DNA of 64,000 nucleotides. Source: Melitaea cinxia (lineage: Eukaryota > Arthropoda > Insecta > Lepidoptera > Nymphalidae). The notes below the pieces were generated by a model. The model did not search any database, had not been told where the DNA came from, and saw only the letters and a program-made list of their open reading frames with translations. Position numbers and translations under genes: made by a program. The stretch is taken from positions 12,214,001 to 12,278,000 of the forward strand of contig NC_059416.1 in NCBI RefSeq assembly GCF_905220565.1, read 5' to 3'. Shown here piece after piece: positions 1 to 9,479 of the stretch (positions within the stretch are counted from its first letter, which is position 1; each line of letters starts with the position of its first letter).

Positions 1-230
1 GGTTACAAAAACATATTTATACTACGCTTAGATAATTTTTGCTAAACAAAGTTTTGCGTCTACCCAACTTATTAAAAATAGCTTCTCCTTTTAATTAAAC
101 AATACTATCATCGACGGTATGGTCACAAAAACGATTACAAACAACATATGGGTGTAAGCGAGATAGTTAATTTGTTTTTATTTGCTCAGAAATAGCTAGC
201 AGTATACAGTTTTTATTTTTAGACAAATAA
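1..230. other. AT-rich sequence, nothing recognised
   Basis: No coding signal, tRNA-like structure or repeat family used elsewhere in this annotation is visible here. Confidence 0.5.
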
Positions 231-506
231 GGTAGGGCACTGCAGGAATTTCCTGCTCAAAATCTGGAGCAGCCCGACTGGGGTAGTACCTCGACCTTAC
301 AAAAGATCACAGCAAAATAATACTGTTTTCAAGCAGTATTGTGTTCCTGTTGGTGAGTAAGGTGACCAGAGCTCCTGGGGGATTGGGGATTGGGTCGGCA
401 ACGCGCTTGCGATGCTTCTGGTGTTGCAGGCGTCTATAAGCTACGGTAATCGCTTACCATCAGGTGAGCCGTACGCTTGTTTGCCGACCTAGTGACATAA
501 AAAAAT
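231..506 (+). repeat. SINE-like repeat, family G (copy 1)
   Basis: Family G copies are about 280 bp. They open with GAGGTAGGGCACAGCAGGAA, contain the inverted motif GCAGGAATTTCCTGC, run through GACCAGAGCTCCTGGGG and CATCAGGTGAGCCGTACG, and end at CCGACCTAGTGACAT plus an A-run. An A-tail without terminal inverted repeats suggests a retroposon. The end resembles the 3' end of the jockey-like LINE remnant at 36018-36191 (shared ATCAGGTGA followed by ATAAAA), so a LINE-mobilised SINE or a LINE 3' UTR is inferred. This copy is nearly complete. At least fifteen copies lie in the window. Confidence 0.75.
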
Positions 507-509
507 AAG

Positions 510-1047
510 GACTCAGCGAGTCCTACATGAATTTAAACCCCCGTTGATCTCCTCATGTCTACACAATCCGAAAATAAAAATAAACTTATTGATTTATCTA
601 ATACTAGATGTGCTCCGCGGTTTTACCCACGCTAATTTAGGAAAAAAAAGGTGTTAATATATTATATAGTTTATAGCCTTCTTCGATAAAAGGGCTATCT
701 AACACGGAAAGAATTTTTCAAATCGGTCCAGCAGTTCCCGAAATTAGCGCGTCCAAGAAAACAAAAAAAAAACACTCTTCAGCTTTGTGATATTAGTGTA
801 GATCTTAATATATATAAATCTCGTGTCACAATGTTTGTCCTCAATGGACTCCTAAACCACTTAACCGATTATAATAAAATTCGCACACCATGTGCAGTTC
901 GATCCAACTTGAAAGATAGGCTATATTTTATTTTGATATATTAATTATTATATTTAAGAAAAAAATAAAGAAGGCGGTACAAAGTTCGCCAGGTCAGCTA
1001 GTATAATAAAAAGTAACACAAGGATTTCATTGAACCATTCATCATTG
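510..1047. repeat. Degenerate Helitron-like fragments
   Basis: About 690-760 reads CTAACACGGAAAG...AATCGGTCCAGCAG, and about 800-925 reads ATATATAAATCTCGTGTCAC...ACCATGTGCAGTTCGATCC. From memory both resemble the ends of small lepidopteran Helitrons. No intact terminus can be defined. Confidence 0.3.
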
Positions 1048-1145
1048 ACGACGCGTTGGAGCAACGGCCACAGCACTGGTTTGTGGCTGTTGCGCTGGCG
1101 GTTGCGGGTTCGATCCTCGCAATGACAAACGTTTCTATTGGCCAT
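1048..1145 (+). repeat. tRNA-headed SINE fragment, family C
   Basis: The head keeps an A-box-like GCGTTGGAGCAACGG and a B-box-like GGTTCGATCCTCG, followed by GACAAACGTTTCTATTGGCC as in the fuller SINE copies downstream. The rest is absent. Confidence 0.65.
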
Positions 1146-1678
1146 CGAATTGAAAAATTCTTTTTGTGTTGCGTAGTTCACTAAACGAGGTAGGCTATAG
1201 GCTATATAATAGTTGAGAACTTTTTTTTTCAAATTACCGCGAGAGAAATCGCGAGCCACAGTCACTGGAGAAAATTCTTGATTTTCGATCATTGATTGGC
1301 AAACTGTACGCGACAGCTAAAATGGTTGGAAACGTAATTGCGGAGCGACGGTTGATCTTCGCTCAAGAACGAGTTCCGATTTATGTAGATATCAAATGTT
1401 TAGTATAGTAGTTACAAGCTATGTTTGCGTGGCTTCTAGTAAATTCGACCATTGATTTGACATAAAAACACACACACATAAGCACACTAACAATCATTCT
1501 TATATCTTCTTTTTTATTCTACACACTATAATCGATTTTTTAACCTATTTCAGTTGTAACCAGTTTTGTTTTATTTATTTATTTTTGCTTTCACGCTTGA
1601 CATTAATTGGGGCTTGATTGGTTTGACAATTTTTTTTTAGTTTTGTCAATCACCGGTTTCGATAATTTTATAAAAACA

Positions 1679-1830
1679 CTAGCTAATCTCGCTAACGCTG
1701 TGTTGCCATATATTTTTAAGCCCCCCCTTATATAAGACCTACCCGATATGGACATAAAATTTCATAAAAATCAGTCTAGCCGTTTCGGAGGAGTATTGTA
1801 ACTTATGACACGAGAATTTTATTATAAAAA
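1679..1830 (-). mobile_element. Small non-autonomous Helitron, left part
   Basis: Read on the minus strand it ends in a hairpin with an AACG-like loop followed by CTAG (1679-1682). It also carries the block seen in the copy at 47106-47310 (CCCTTATATAAGACC, ACCCGATATGGAC, CCGTTTCGGAGGAG, ACACGAGAATTTTA). The TC 5' end is degraded. Flanks 1146-1678 and 1831-2221 show nothing recognisable. Confidence 0.6.
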
Positions 1831-2221
1831 ACATGACTTAAGTGTCATGTCATGGCGTGAATATCGTGTGTATATTTACAAAAATTTTCAGCCCTTTTGA
1901 AATTCAATTACTTGCAAGATTCCTTCTGTAAATTTCAAAGGAATTGTTTAAATAACTCTCGGAGATTACTCCATAATATACAGAGTCATAATAATCTCGC
2001 CTATATAAACTTATATGCTGAAGGTAGGGGTTAAACCCTAACATTCGCTCAGAACCACGGCAATGTATTGATAATATTTGCGATGAGAGATAATACATTT
2101 ACGAACCGCTTCGTTAGTGACTTATTGACAAACTAATTACTTACGTGATTACAATGTCTTATGTAACACGTAGTTATATATTATGTATGTACTAGCATTT
2201 ATTTGAAGCTTTGTTTGACAC

Positions 2222-2834
2222 AGACACAGCAGGAAATTTCCTGCTCAAAATCTGGAGCATTCCGACTTGGGTAGTAACTCGACCTTACAGAAGATCACAG
2301 CTAAACAATACTGATTTTAAGCTGTGTTGTATTTCCGTACTGTGTGGCTACGGTACTAAAGAATATAGCCACCTTCTTCCCGTGGGTGTCGTAAGAGGCG
2401 ACTAAGGGATAACACAGTTCCGCTACCACCTTGGAACTTAAAAAGCCGACCGGTGGCGGGATAATCATCTAACTGCTGGCTTTGAAATACACAGGCCGAA
2501 GACGGGCAGCAGCGTCTTCGGCGCGACAAAGCCAGTACTGCGGTCACCAACCTGCCTGCCCAGCGTGGTGACTATGGGCAAAATACACGAGTTCACGTTA
2601 TTTTTGGCGTAAACTTGTGGAGGCCTATGTCCAGCAGTGGACTGTATAGGTTGTAATGATGATGATGATGATGATGATGATGTATTTCTGTGATAAGTAT
2701 GGTGACCAGAGCTAATACGGGGGATTGGGGGTAGGGTCGGCAACGGTGTTGTAGGTGTCTATTAGCTACGGTAATCACCATTAGGTGAACCGTACGCTTA
2801 TTTGCCAATCTATTTGTGTAAAAAAAGATTAAAA
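2222..2834 (+). repeat. Family G repeat (copy 2), split by a LINE tail
   Basis: The left half (to 2335) and right half (from 2681) form one family G copy. A LINE 3' end sits between them, with TGTATTTC on both sides (2328-2335 and 2681-2688). Confidence 0.75.
2336..2680 (+). mobile_element. 5'-truncated RTE-like LINE 3' end, family R (copy 1)
   Basis: Family R copies run from TGTGTGGCTACGG through GGGTGTCGTAAGAGGCGACT, AAGACGGGCAGCAGCGTCTT and TGGTGACTATGGGC to GGAGGCCTATGTCCAGCAGT, then a GAT/ATG microsatellite tail. Microsatellite tails and constant 3' ends with variable 5' truncation are typical of RTE-type LINEs. The RTE assignment is from family knowledge and no reverse transcriptase is present. 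The 8-bp duplication TGTATTTC shows target-primed insertion into the family G copy. Confidence 0.7.
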
Positions 2835-2889
2835 AAAGCACAATATCAAAAACTTAATTCCAGTTTATAAATAATAATATAGCAAAGGC

Positions 2890-3030
2890 ACAGTTGAATC
2901 GTCATTAAATAATTAAAATTAAATTTGTTATTAATTAGTTCATTATAGTCAGCGGTGAAGCTACCGTCGTAATGTAGGCTCTACAGAGAAGAATCGGTAA
3001 GAAGCTCCCCAGTTACTCTTTTGATAAATC
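2890..3030 (-). repeat. LINE 3' UTR fragment, family L
   Basis: This is the reverse complement of a segment also present at 49915-50158 (AGAGTAACTG, TCTTCTCTG, TAGCTTTACTTCT, GACGATTC). Family L ends in TTTGAATAAAGCTGTTTTTG followed by a TTTTGATT-type tail. Confidence 0.6.
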
Positions 3031-3035
3031 TGTGT

Positions 3036-3255
3036 TTTATTATTGGTTTGGGTATTTTTGTAGTCCTTCTGGGTCTCCCCAGGGTGTCTCGGAGAGTACG
3101 TTAAGCCGTCGATCCCGGCTGTTATTATGCACACCTGATAGCGATCGTTACTCATATTAGGGAATTTATCCGCCAACCCGCACTGGAGCAACGTGGTAGA
3201 TTAAGCTCTGGTCCTTCTCTTACGCGGCGAAAGAGGCCTACACCCAGCAGTTGGA
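3036..3255 (+). repeat. SINE family S, body and tail without tRNA head
   Basis: Family S bodies carry GGGTCTCCCCACCGTGCCTC, GGAGAGCACGTTAAGCCGTC, GATAGCGATCGTTACTCATA, TGGATTAAGCTCTGATCCTT and GGCCTATGCCCAGCAGTGGG. Complete copies have a tRNA-like head with an internal promoter. The tail resembles a LINE 3' end, the usual SINE design. Confidence 0.7.
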
Positions 3256-3287
3256 TCTTAAAAAGTGAAGCGTATTTTATTATTAAA

Positions 3288-3599
3288 CTAGCTGTGACCG
3301 CGACTTCGTCCGCGTTGAATTAAAAAAAATATTCTTCAGTTTGTAATTACAAAACGGAAAAAAAAATCTAAAATAAAAGTAGCCGAAGTTACTCCTTATT
3401 ACATCAACTATCTGCCAGTGAAAGTCCCGTCAAAATCGGTCCAGCCGTTTCAGAGATTAGCAGGAACAGACAGACAGACAGACAAAAATTATAAAAATGT
3501 TATTTTGGTATATGTACCGTGTATACATTCACATGCATTTAGTAAAAGCGGTATTTTAATATTACAAACAGACACTCCAATTTTATTTATTTGTATAGA
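3288..3599 (-). mobile_element. Complete small non-autonomous Helitron
   Basis: On the minus strand it starts TCTATACAAATAAATAAAAT at 3599 and ends with the hairpin GCGGACGAAGTCGC, GGTCA and CTAG at 3288. The flanks are A before TC and T after CTAG, the Helitron insertion rule. The 312 bp has no ORF for Rep/helicase, so it depends on an autonomous relative. Close copies lie at 17933-18252 and 40016-40346. Confidence 0.85.
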
Positions 3600-3773
3600 T
3601 TAATAAAATTGACACATATAAGAAGTACTTTATTAGTCGAGTGGTAAATGAGAGTTACTTTTACTGATAAGTCCTTGTATATTTTAGGCGAGATACGCTT
3701 TATCAGCTAAATAATAAATGTGATTATTTGCTTACTTTCGTCTAGGTTAATTAAGAATATGGAAGATAATATA

Positions 3774-3777
3774 TATG
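3774..3777. repeat. Target-site duplication, left (TATG)
   Basis: TATG directly precedes the TG of the left LTR and is repeated at 9869-9872 after the CA of the last LTR. Four bp is a normal Ty3/Gypsy duplication size. Confidence 0.7.
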
Positions 3778-4161
3778 TGTAAGATAAAATTTTCTTGTGA
3801 TTTAGACGACACAATCAATTAAAACACAATTGAGTTTCTCTGTAATAAAAGATTTATTTTGTTGACTTTACTTAGGTACATGAAATTCACATAAATTAAA
3901 ACATAATAACATAACTTTACCTGTAATAAAAGAAACGACATTTAATGTTATTAATTCCAGTGTCGAATCCAAAATCACAAATAATTTCTTAAATAACTAT
4001 CTTTTAAATATTAATCAATAATTGTTTCGTCGTGACAGCTAGACAATCTTATCTATCAACCAGATATAACAAACCGAATAAAAAAGGTTTCCTATGTTGT
4101 CTATATAAATTATAAATATAGGGAATATTTAAAGTAAAGAAAATAATATTTTTTCTTTACA
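3778..4161 (-). repeat. 3' LTR (384 bp)
   Basis: On the minus strand it runs TGTAAAGAAAA...TTTTATCTTACA. It contains AATAAA at 3858-3853 and the 11-mer AAATGTCGTTT at 3943-3933. If transcription begins near the 11-mer, as in Tf1, the poly(A) signal lies downstream of the start, as a U3-R-U5 layout requires. Confidence 0.9.
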
Positions 4162-4175
4162 TCTCCCCCTCCAAG
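4162..4175 (-). promoter_or_regulatory. Polypurine tract
   Basis: The minus strand reads GGAGGGGGAGA directly before the TG of the 3' LTR. This purine run is the expected plus-strand DNA primer site. Confidence 0.85.
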
Positions 4176-4193
4176 AGAAGAAAAGCGTTAAGA

Positions 4194-7100
4194 CTATGTC
4201 AGGGCAGGAGCTGGCGTCAGTTTTGAGATGTGGAAGAAATTGGACTCTGATTTTTTTTGATCAGTGCTTATTTTGTAAATTGTGTTCGATATTTTTTCCA
4301 AGATTTTGTAGGGTCCAATTCTCAATTCGTCGAGCTTTTTCCTGTTCAATTTGTTTCCATTTTCGACAAAAACTGCGTCACCCACTTTCAAGTCTACATT
4401 TCTTCGATTTTTATCGTAAATCGTCTTATTGTAATTATGTGATTTGATCGTGTTTTCCAGAGCTCTTTTCCTATCTTCGATTAAAGCATGATTGGCCTTC
4501 TTGAGTCTTAACTCATTTGGCAAAATTGTAACGTCCGTACCGTTCAATAGATATTCTGGTGCATATCCAGTGACAGAATGCTCTGTTTCATTATATGTTT
4601 TTACACAATTTTGTGCTATAGTTGTCCATGCTCTTTTTGTGTCCTTTTCGTTTATCTTGCACCTGATTTTGTTGACTAATGTTTGATTGAGTCTTTCATT
4701 TAAGCCATTTGAGAAGGGCGAGTTCGCAGCAGTAAATATTATTGGTATGTTATTTTCGTCTAAGAAACGTTTAAACTCTCTGGAGTTGACACCTGGGTAT
4801 TGATCTGAGAGAATCAAGCCAATTTCGTGGGTTTCCGCACAATTTTTCACTAGTTTGATGAAATCATTTGCATTTTGCGTACTTGACGTCAAAATATATG
4901 CGTACCTAGTGAAATGATCTGATAGTAGGTGCAAGTATCTCTTGGTTGACCTCGAACCCCCAAAGCCTCCAATGGTATCGATGGAACATATCTCAAAAGG
5001 TTTTGTGGCGGGACCTAAGTGTGACATCAATCCATATTTGTTTTGTCCTCTTGATTTGTTTTTTATACATACTATACAACTTTCACATACCCTTTTTATG
5101 TTTTTCGACATATTTTCTGCTGTGTATAATGAACTGATCATTCTTTGCATTTGTTTAATTCCTATGTGTCCTAAGTCTTTATGTACCTTTTCGATAAGTT
5201 CTAAACTGAACTTCTCTGTTAGAATTATCTTATTTTTTTTCTGTACTGTCTTGTAATAAACGTTGTTTTTCTTTATTAACTTGTCTTTTCTGTTTTGTAT
5301 CTTTTCATTTTTTTCTTGATTTTCTAAAATATCTTCTAGTTTTATTATGTTAACGATTTTAAGCTGTTCTTCCTGGTTTTCATTTGGCTCTAAAACTGGA
5401 TTTCTGCTTAGGCAATCAGCTTCGATGTTGTATTTACCTGGGGAGTATTTAATTTGGAACTCATATTGTGATAGGTAGTATGTCAGATCTCCTAATTCTT
5501 CGTCAGTTCTTGATTTTATATTCATATTCTCCAATGGCTTGTGATCTGAGAATACCGTAAATTTTTTACCTATTAGCATGTGCTGCCAATACTTTACACA
5601 TTCTTTGATTGCCAGGCACTCTAGGTATATAGCTTTCTTCTTCTTCTGTACTTCATTCAATTTTTTTGAGAAGTATGCTACCGGTTTTTCTTCATTATTC
5701 TCTTGTGGCTGTTTTAGAACTGCTCCTACTCCTAATATACTGGCATCTGTGTAAATGTGAATGGGCAAGTTTGGATCAAAAATGGTTAATATTGGTTGAG
5801 AACATAATATTTGTTTCATCTCTTCAAATGACTCCTGGCATGCCTTTGTCCAGTTAAAAGTTTGTCCTTTTCTCAACAGGTTATGTAATGGTTCTAATTT
5901 TATGGCTATGTTTGGTACATATTTGTGATAGAAATTTATTTTTCCCAAAAATTGTCTCACATTTTTTTGTGTTCTTGGGGTGGGGAAATTTTTTATTGAT
6001 ATTAAGTTGTCCTTCAGAGGTGTAACTGTATTATTCTGGATTATATGTCCCAGATATTTAACTGAGTCAGCTGCAAACTTGCATTTTAAAAATTTCAGTC
6101 GTAAACCCTCTTTTTTAATTGCTTGAAATATCTGTTTTAAGTGTTCGACATGGTCCGAGAACGTCTTTGAAAATATTAGGATGTCATCAATGTAACTTAC
6201 TGTGAACTTTCCGAGTTTATGTTTCCTTATTATATTACACATTATTCTCTGGAATATGGCTGGTGAAGTCTTCAAGCCGAATGGTAAGCAAGTCCACTGA
6301 TAATGACCTTCGTGCGTGACGAATGCAGTTTTGTGTCTGTCTGTGACTCGCAGAGGTATTGACCAAAACGCTGAATTCAGATCCAATGTTGAAAAAAACT
6401 TACAGTCCCTTGTTTTAACTACTAGGTCTTCAATAAGCGGGAATGGTTGTGATTGTGGAACCACTATCTTATTTAGGTCTCGAAAATCTATGCACAATCT
6501 TGATTTTTTATTTTCATCTCTTTTGTAGGCTAATGTAACTGGGGCTGCAAACGGGCTGTATGATTCTTCTATTATATTTTTTTCCAATAAGTGTGCTATC
6601 TGGTTTTCAATCTCTTTTTTATCTTCAATTGTGCAACGATATGGCCTTTTGCTGCAGTATTTTTCTACTAGCAGGTCAATGTGTGCTTCATAATCTGTTA
6701 CCGTCCCGATGTCATACTTGTCCTTTGCAAATACAGATCTATTGGTTTCTATTAAGTCATCAATCACTTTTTGTTGTTGATAGTTCAGGTGATTTATGCT
6801 AATTTTGAAATTTTCTTCAATGATGTTTTCGTTGAAGTTTACTAAATTATCAAATTTCTGTTCCTTTGGAATATCAATGTTTGATTCTATTTCTTCGTTA
6901 GAAATTATTTCCCTTTCTTGTATAGGTATTTTTTGATTGATTTCCAAGTTTTCATCTTGAATTAAGTAAAACTCCTTTATACAATCTAGTCCAATTAGGA
7001 AGTCATGATCGAAATTTTCTTCGTCTATTACAAACACATTCATTGTTTTATCAACATTGAAAATTCTTATATTAAGTGCTATTAAGCCTTTTGCCTTTTT

Positions 7101-7268
7101 TACGCCATTAATCGTTTTTAAATTAGTATTATTTAAATAACTCGATTCCTTATTGTTTATTTTCAGCAATCTTGAATTTATCAATGACACATTAGAACCA
7201 GAGTCATAGATTCCAAATACTTCAACGTTTTTATTCAATACTAATTTCACTTTAATTAATGGCGGCAC
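4194..7268 (-). CDS. pol: Gypsy Pol: protease, RT, RNase H, integrase
   Basis: This Pol polyprotein is open over about 1,024 residues. Numbering is from a GTG at 7268 that is probably not a real start, because Pol should be made by -1 frameshifting from gag. Visible domains in order: aspartic protease with DSGS near residue 22 and a FLIGLD strand near 90; reverse transcriptase with LCIDFRDLN, LPFGLKTSP and YIDDILIFS near 359; RNase H with IYTDAS and FSDHKPL; integrase with an HX4H...CX2C zinc site; a catalytic triad at about D764, D822 and E858, with 35 residues between the second D and the E; and a C-terminal GPY/F motif (RIGPYKIL). No stops interrupt it. It ends 32 bp before the 3' LTR, leaving no room for env. 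Activity is likely but not shown. Confidence 0.95.
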   Translation of the reverse strand: MPPLIKVKLVLNKNVEVFGIYDSGSNVSLINSRLLKINNKESSYLNNTNLKTINGVKKAKGLIALNIRIFNVDKTMNVFVIDEENFDHDFLIGLDCIKEFYLIQDENLEINQKIPIQEREIISNEEIESNIDIPKEQKFDNLVNFNENIIEENFKISINHLNYQQQKVIDDLIETNRSVFAKDKYDIGTVTDYEAHIDLLVEKYCSKRPYRCTIEDKKEIENQIAHLLEKNIIEESYSPFAAPVTLAYKRDENKKSRLCIDFRDLNKIVVPQSQPFPLIEDLVVKTRDCKFFSTLDLNSAFWSIPLRVTDRHKTAFVTHEGHYQWTCLPFGLKTSPAIFQRIMCNIIRKHKLGKFTVSYIDDILIFSKTFSDHVEHLKQIFQAIKKEGLRLKFLKCKFAADSVKYLGHIIQNNTVTPLKDNLISIKNFPTPRTQKNVRQFLGKINFYHKYVPNIAIKLEPLHNLLRKGQTFNWTKACQESFEEMKQILCSQPILTIFDPNLPIHIYTDASILGVGAVLKQPQENNEEKPVAYFSKKLNEVQKKKKAIYLECLAIKECVKYWQHMLIGKKFTVFSDHKPLENMNIKSRTDEELGDLTYYLSQYEFQIKYSPGKYNIEADCLSRNPVLEPNENQEEQLKIVNIIKLEDILENQEKNEKIQNRKDKLIKKNNVYYKTVQKKNKIILTEKFSLELIEKVHKDLGHIGIKQMQRMISSLYTAENMSKNIKRVCESCIVCIKNKSRGQNKYGLMSHLGPATKPFEICSIDTIGGFGGSRSTKRYLHLLSDHFTRYAYILTSSTQNANDFIKLVKNCAETHEIGLILSDQYPGVNSREFKRFLDENNIPIIFTAANSPFSNGLNERLNQTLVNKIRCKINEKDTKRAWTTIAQNCVKTYNETEHSVTGYAPEYLLNGTDVTILPNELRLKKANHALIEDRKRALENTIKSHNYNKTIYDKNRRNVDLKVGDAVFVENGNKLNRKKLDELRIGPYKILEKISNTIYKISTDQKKSESNFFHISKLTPAPALT

Positions 7269-7270
7269 TA

Positions 7271-8389
7271 TTAGTTTTTTGGGTCTTGATATTGTAGTTC
7301 ACATTCTAATTCTGCATTGTTGATGAGCTTTATTTGTTTCTTTTCTTTTTCTTTTTCATTATTAATTCTTGTTTTGAACCAACATGAATCTTCCGAATGA
7401 TAGCGCACTCCTTTCTTTAACTTCTCGCAGATGCTACAATTTTCTTTCACCGGCTTAGTATCTTCTTTTTTTTTAATAAATTTCTTCTTTGTAACCAAAT
7501 GTTCTAACTTTCCAAGTTCATTAAATAAGTCGCTTGTGTGTTCAACTTCCTCTTTATTAATCCTTTCCGTTATAAAATCTGGTAAGCCGGCCGCAATTAT
7601 GTCAATTAGGGTCCCGTGGTCAATTGTTTTTCTAATTTCAAGCATAAGCCTCTCTTTTTTTATTGCATATTCTAGTAAAGACCCTGACTGATATCTGAAT
7701 GATAAGGCATATTTGCTAGTACTCCAACCTTTATTAGCATAGGTTTGCAAAAAATTTGATTTCCATTCCGACCACTTTGATTGAAAACCATGCTTGATCA
7801 TCATGGAAGAGTACCAGTCAGTGCACGTTCTTTCTAGGAATAATCTGAAAATTTCAATTTTCTCTTCACATTTCACTAATTCAAACCTTGCACATTCTTT
7901 TTCAAATACTTCCATCCAGTGTGAGGCACTTATATTTCTTCCATCAAATTTCTCTATTACAAATTTGTCGGCTAGTTTTTTAATACTTTGTTTTTCTTTA
8001 TTTTGTTGATCATCAACCAATTGTTCCAAAATTTTCACCATAGGATCTTCTGAGTTATTTTTATTGATAGCAGCCAACTGTCCTTGTGTAATTTCCTCTA
8101 AAAATTGGTCTTGAAAAATCATGTTCTCAGCTTCATCAAAGTATGTTTCTAAGATATCTTTTGTTGTTTTTATCCACACACTTCTAGTCTGATGTCTTTT
8201 TTTTAATGAATTTCTCACTGTAGCGTAAGCTTTAGAGGTTAGGATATGTTTGTGAAGTAATGCTGCTTGATATTCTTCAGGCACCAGGAAAACTTTTTCA
8301 TCTTGTGTGAAAATTGAGGTTATGGCAATATAGTTTGACTTTCCGTCTGGCGTTGGTTTTACTTGAAATGAAAATTTCAGCTTTTCCAT
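7271..8389 (-). CDS. gag: Gypsy Gag
   Basis: This is the capsid/nucleocapsid polyprotein, about 372 residues from MEKLKFSF. The reading frame is open upstream into the 5' LTR to 8467, but those codons are LTR sequence, so the ATG at 8389 is preferred. Near the C terminus lies a zinc-knuckle-like motif CX2CX9HX4C (CSIC...H...C), with wider spacing than the usual CX2CX4HX4C. The region before it (WSEWKSNFLQTYANKGWS) resembles the retrotransposon Gag core. The frame ends in TAA immediately after the slippery site leading into pol. Confidence 0.85.
   Translation of the reverse strand: MEKLKFSFQVKPTPDGKSNYIAITSIFTQDEKVFLVPEEYQAALLHKHILTSKAYATVRNSLKKRHQTRSVWIKTTKDILETYFDEAENMIFQDQFLEEITQGQLAAINKNNSEDPMVKILEQLVDDQQNKEKQSIKKLADKFVIEKFDGRNISASHWMEVFEKECARFELVKCEEKIEIFRLFLERTCTDWYSSMMIKHGFQSKWSEWKSNFLQTYANKGWSTSKYALSFRYQSGSLLEYAIKKERLMLEIRKTIDHGTLIDIIAAGLPDFITERINKEEVEHTSDLFNELGKLEHLVTKKKFIKKKEDTKPVKENCSICEKLKKGVRYHSEDSCWFKTRINNEKEKEKKQIKLINNAELECELQYQDPKN
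7274..7280 (-). promoter_or_regulatory. -1 ribosomal frameshift heptamer A AAA AAC
   Basis: On the minus strand gag ends CCA AAA AAC TAA. The heptamer AAAAAAC is in the correct phase (X XXY YYZ), and a -1 slip continues CTA ATA GTG CCG CCA in the pol frame. A downstream pseudoknot was not evaluated. Confidence 0.8.
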
Positions 8390-8415
8390 TTTTTTATTTT
8401 TTTTTTTTTGACAAG

Positions 8416-8426
8416 AAATGTCGTTT
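8416..8426 (-). promoter_or_regulatory. Candidate self-priming primer-binding site
   Basis: Directly after the 5' LTR the minus strand reads AAACGACATTT. There is no TGG start for a tRNA primer. The 11 nt are perfectly complementary to AAATGTCGTTT inside the LTR. Tf1/sushi-type elements prime from the first 11 nt of their own transcript in the same way. Confidence 0.65.
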
Positions 8427-8807
8427 TGTAAGATAAAATTTTCTTGTGATTTAGACGACACAATCAATTAAAACACAATTGAGTTTCTCTGTAATAAAAG
8501 ATTTATTTTGTTGACTTTACTTAGGTACATGAAATTCACATAAATTAAAACATAATAACATAACTTTACCTGTAATAAAAGAAACGACATTTAATGTTAT
8601 TAATTCCAGTGTCGAATCCAAAATCACAAATAATTTCTTAAATAACTATCTTTTAAATATTAATCAATAATTGTTTCGTCGTGACAGCTAGACAATCTTA
8701 TCTATCAACCAGATATAACAAACCGAATAAAAAAGGTTTCCTATGTTGTCTATATAAATTATAAATATAGGGAATATTTAAAGTAAAGAAAATAATATTT
8801 TTTCTTT
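8427..8807 (-). repeat. 5' LTR (lacks its first three bases)
   Basis: It matches the 3' LTR throughout. At the outer end the expected TGT is replaced by GCGC continuing into foreign sequence, so the LTR is joined directly to the other element rather than to genomic flank. Confidence 0.9.
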
Positions 8808-8916
8808 GCGCCAATTTGTAGTCGATAAAAAATCAAACCACAAAAATGTTTTGTATAATAATGTTTTTTTATAGTTTTATTGACAAAGAATCATAATAAT
8901 CATTCGACAATCGACA
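8808..8916 (-). repeat. Short foreign LTR (about 100 bp) and TGGCGC stub
   Basis: Minus strand after the foreign pol: purine run AAAAAGAAAGGAAC, then TGTCGATTGTCG...CGACTACA (8916-8817), then AATTGGCGC. This reads as polypurine tract, a 100-bp LTR with TG/CA ends, and the first bases of a tRNA primer site (TGGCGC) that stop where the Gypsy LTR begins. The boundaries are inferred without a second copy. Confidence 0.5.
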
Positions 8917-8964
8917 GTTCCTTTCTTTTTAAATATAATTTTTTTAATATTCAAAATTGACAAT

Positions 8965-9478
8965 TCATAGATAATCGCGGTAACGAGCCGGTAACCTCCG
9001 TGGTCTTTGGCGAGCTGTCGCTCGTGTTGCCCGCGTTACATCCTCCTCCTCCAAATCACGATTTCGCCCCGAAAGTGAGTTGGTGTAAGTGCGTTGAAGT
9101 GGAGTGAGTGTGGATGGGTGAGCATCTACACAAGGTGTTACGGGGGTGTCGGGTTGGACACGTGGTCGCCCACGTAATCGACGAGGCTGTACAGGGAGGT
9201 CTTGCCCCGTCACGCCTATATACGGAGTAAGGTCAGAGCTTGTGGAAACGGCCTAAGGTTTGCCCCTGCACATCGCCTATTTCGTATGTGCATGGACTAA
9301 CCACACGTTGTACCTTATATGGTCCATCGCGTAGAGGCATGAACTTTTTTGTCTTGCCCTTCTGCACGTTGCTATGGGCATGCGTCGTGAGTAATACGAG
9401 GTCACCCTCTTGAAAGTCAGGCGCTGGTCGACGGGAGTTATCTGCATACACCTTGCGAGCGTCTTGTTGTGTCTCCAC
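8965..9478 (-). pseudogene. 3' end of a second Gypsy pol (integrase C terminus)
   Basis: The frame 9478-9233 includes FQEGDLVLL and LRDGPYKVQRVVSPCTYEI, the integrase C-terminal DNA-binding fold with a GPY/F motif. A one-base shift near 9230 moves the frame, and 9213-8965 continues with an Arg/Pro-rich tail ending RRLPARYRDYL. It differs clearly from the AT-rich pol at 4194-7268 and is more GC-rich, so it comes from a different element. Its 5' side is cut at 9479, where it joins the inverted LTR segment. Confidence 0.75.
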
Positions 9479-9479
9479 C

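Noticed and set aside
2465..2841. His- and Ser-rich frames around 2465-2841 and similar places
   Set aside because: Translations of the GAT microsatellite tails of family R LINE ends.
3778..4194. env gene or chromodomain at the Gypsy 3' end
   Set aside because: Only 32 bp separate the pol stop from the LTR, and the Pol C terminus ends with the GPY/F region.
4194..7268. Plus-strand frames opposite pol (for example 4196-4447, 4942-5256, 6560-6802)
   Set aside because: Shadows of the intact minus-strand pol.
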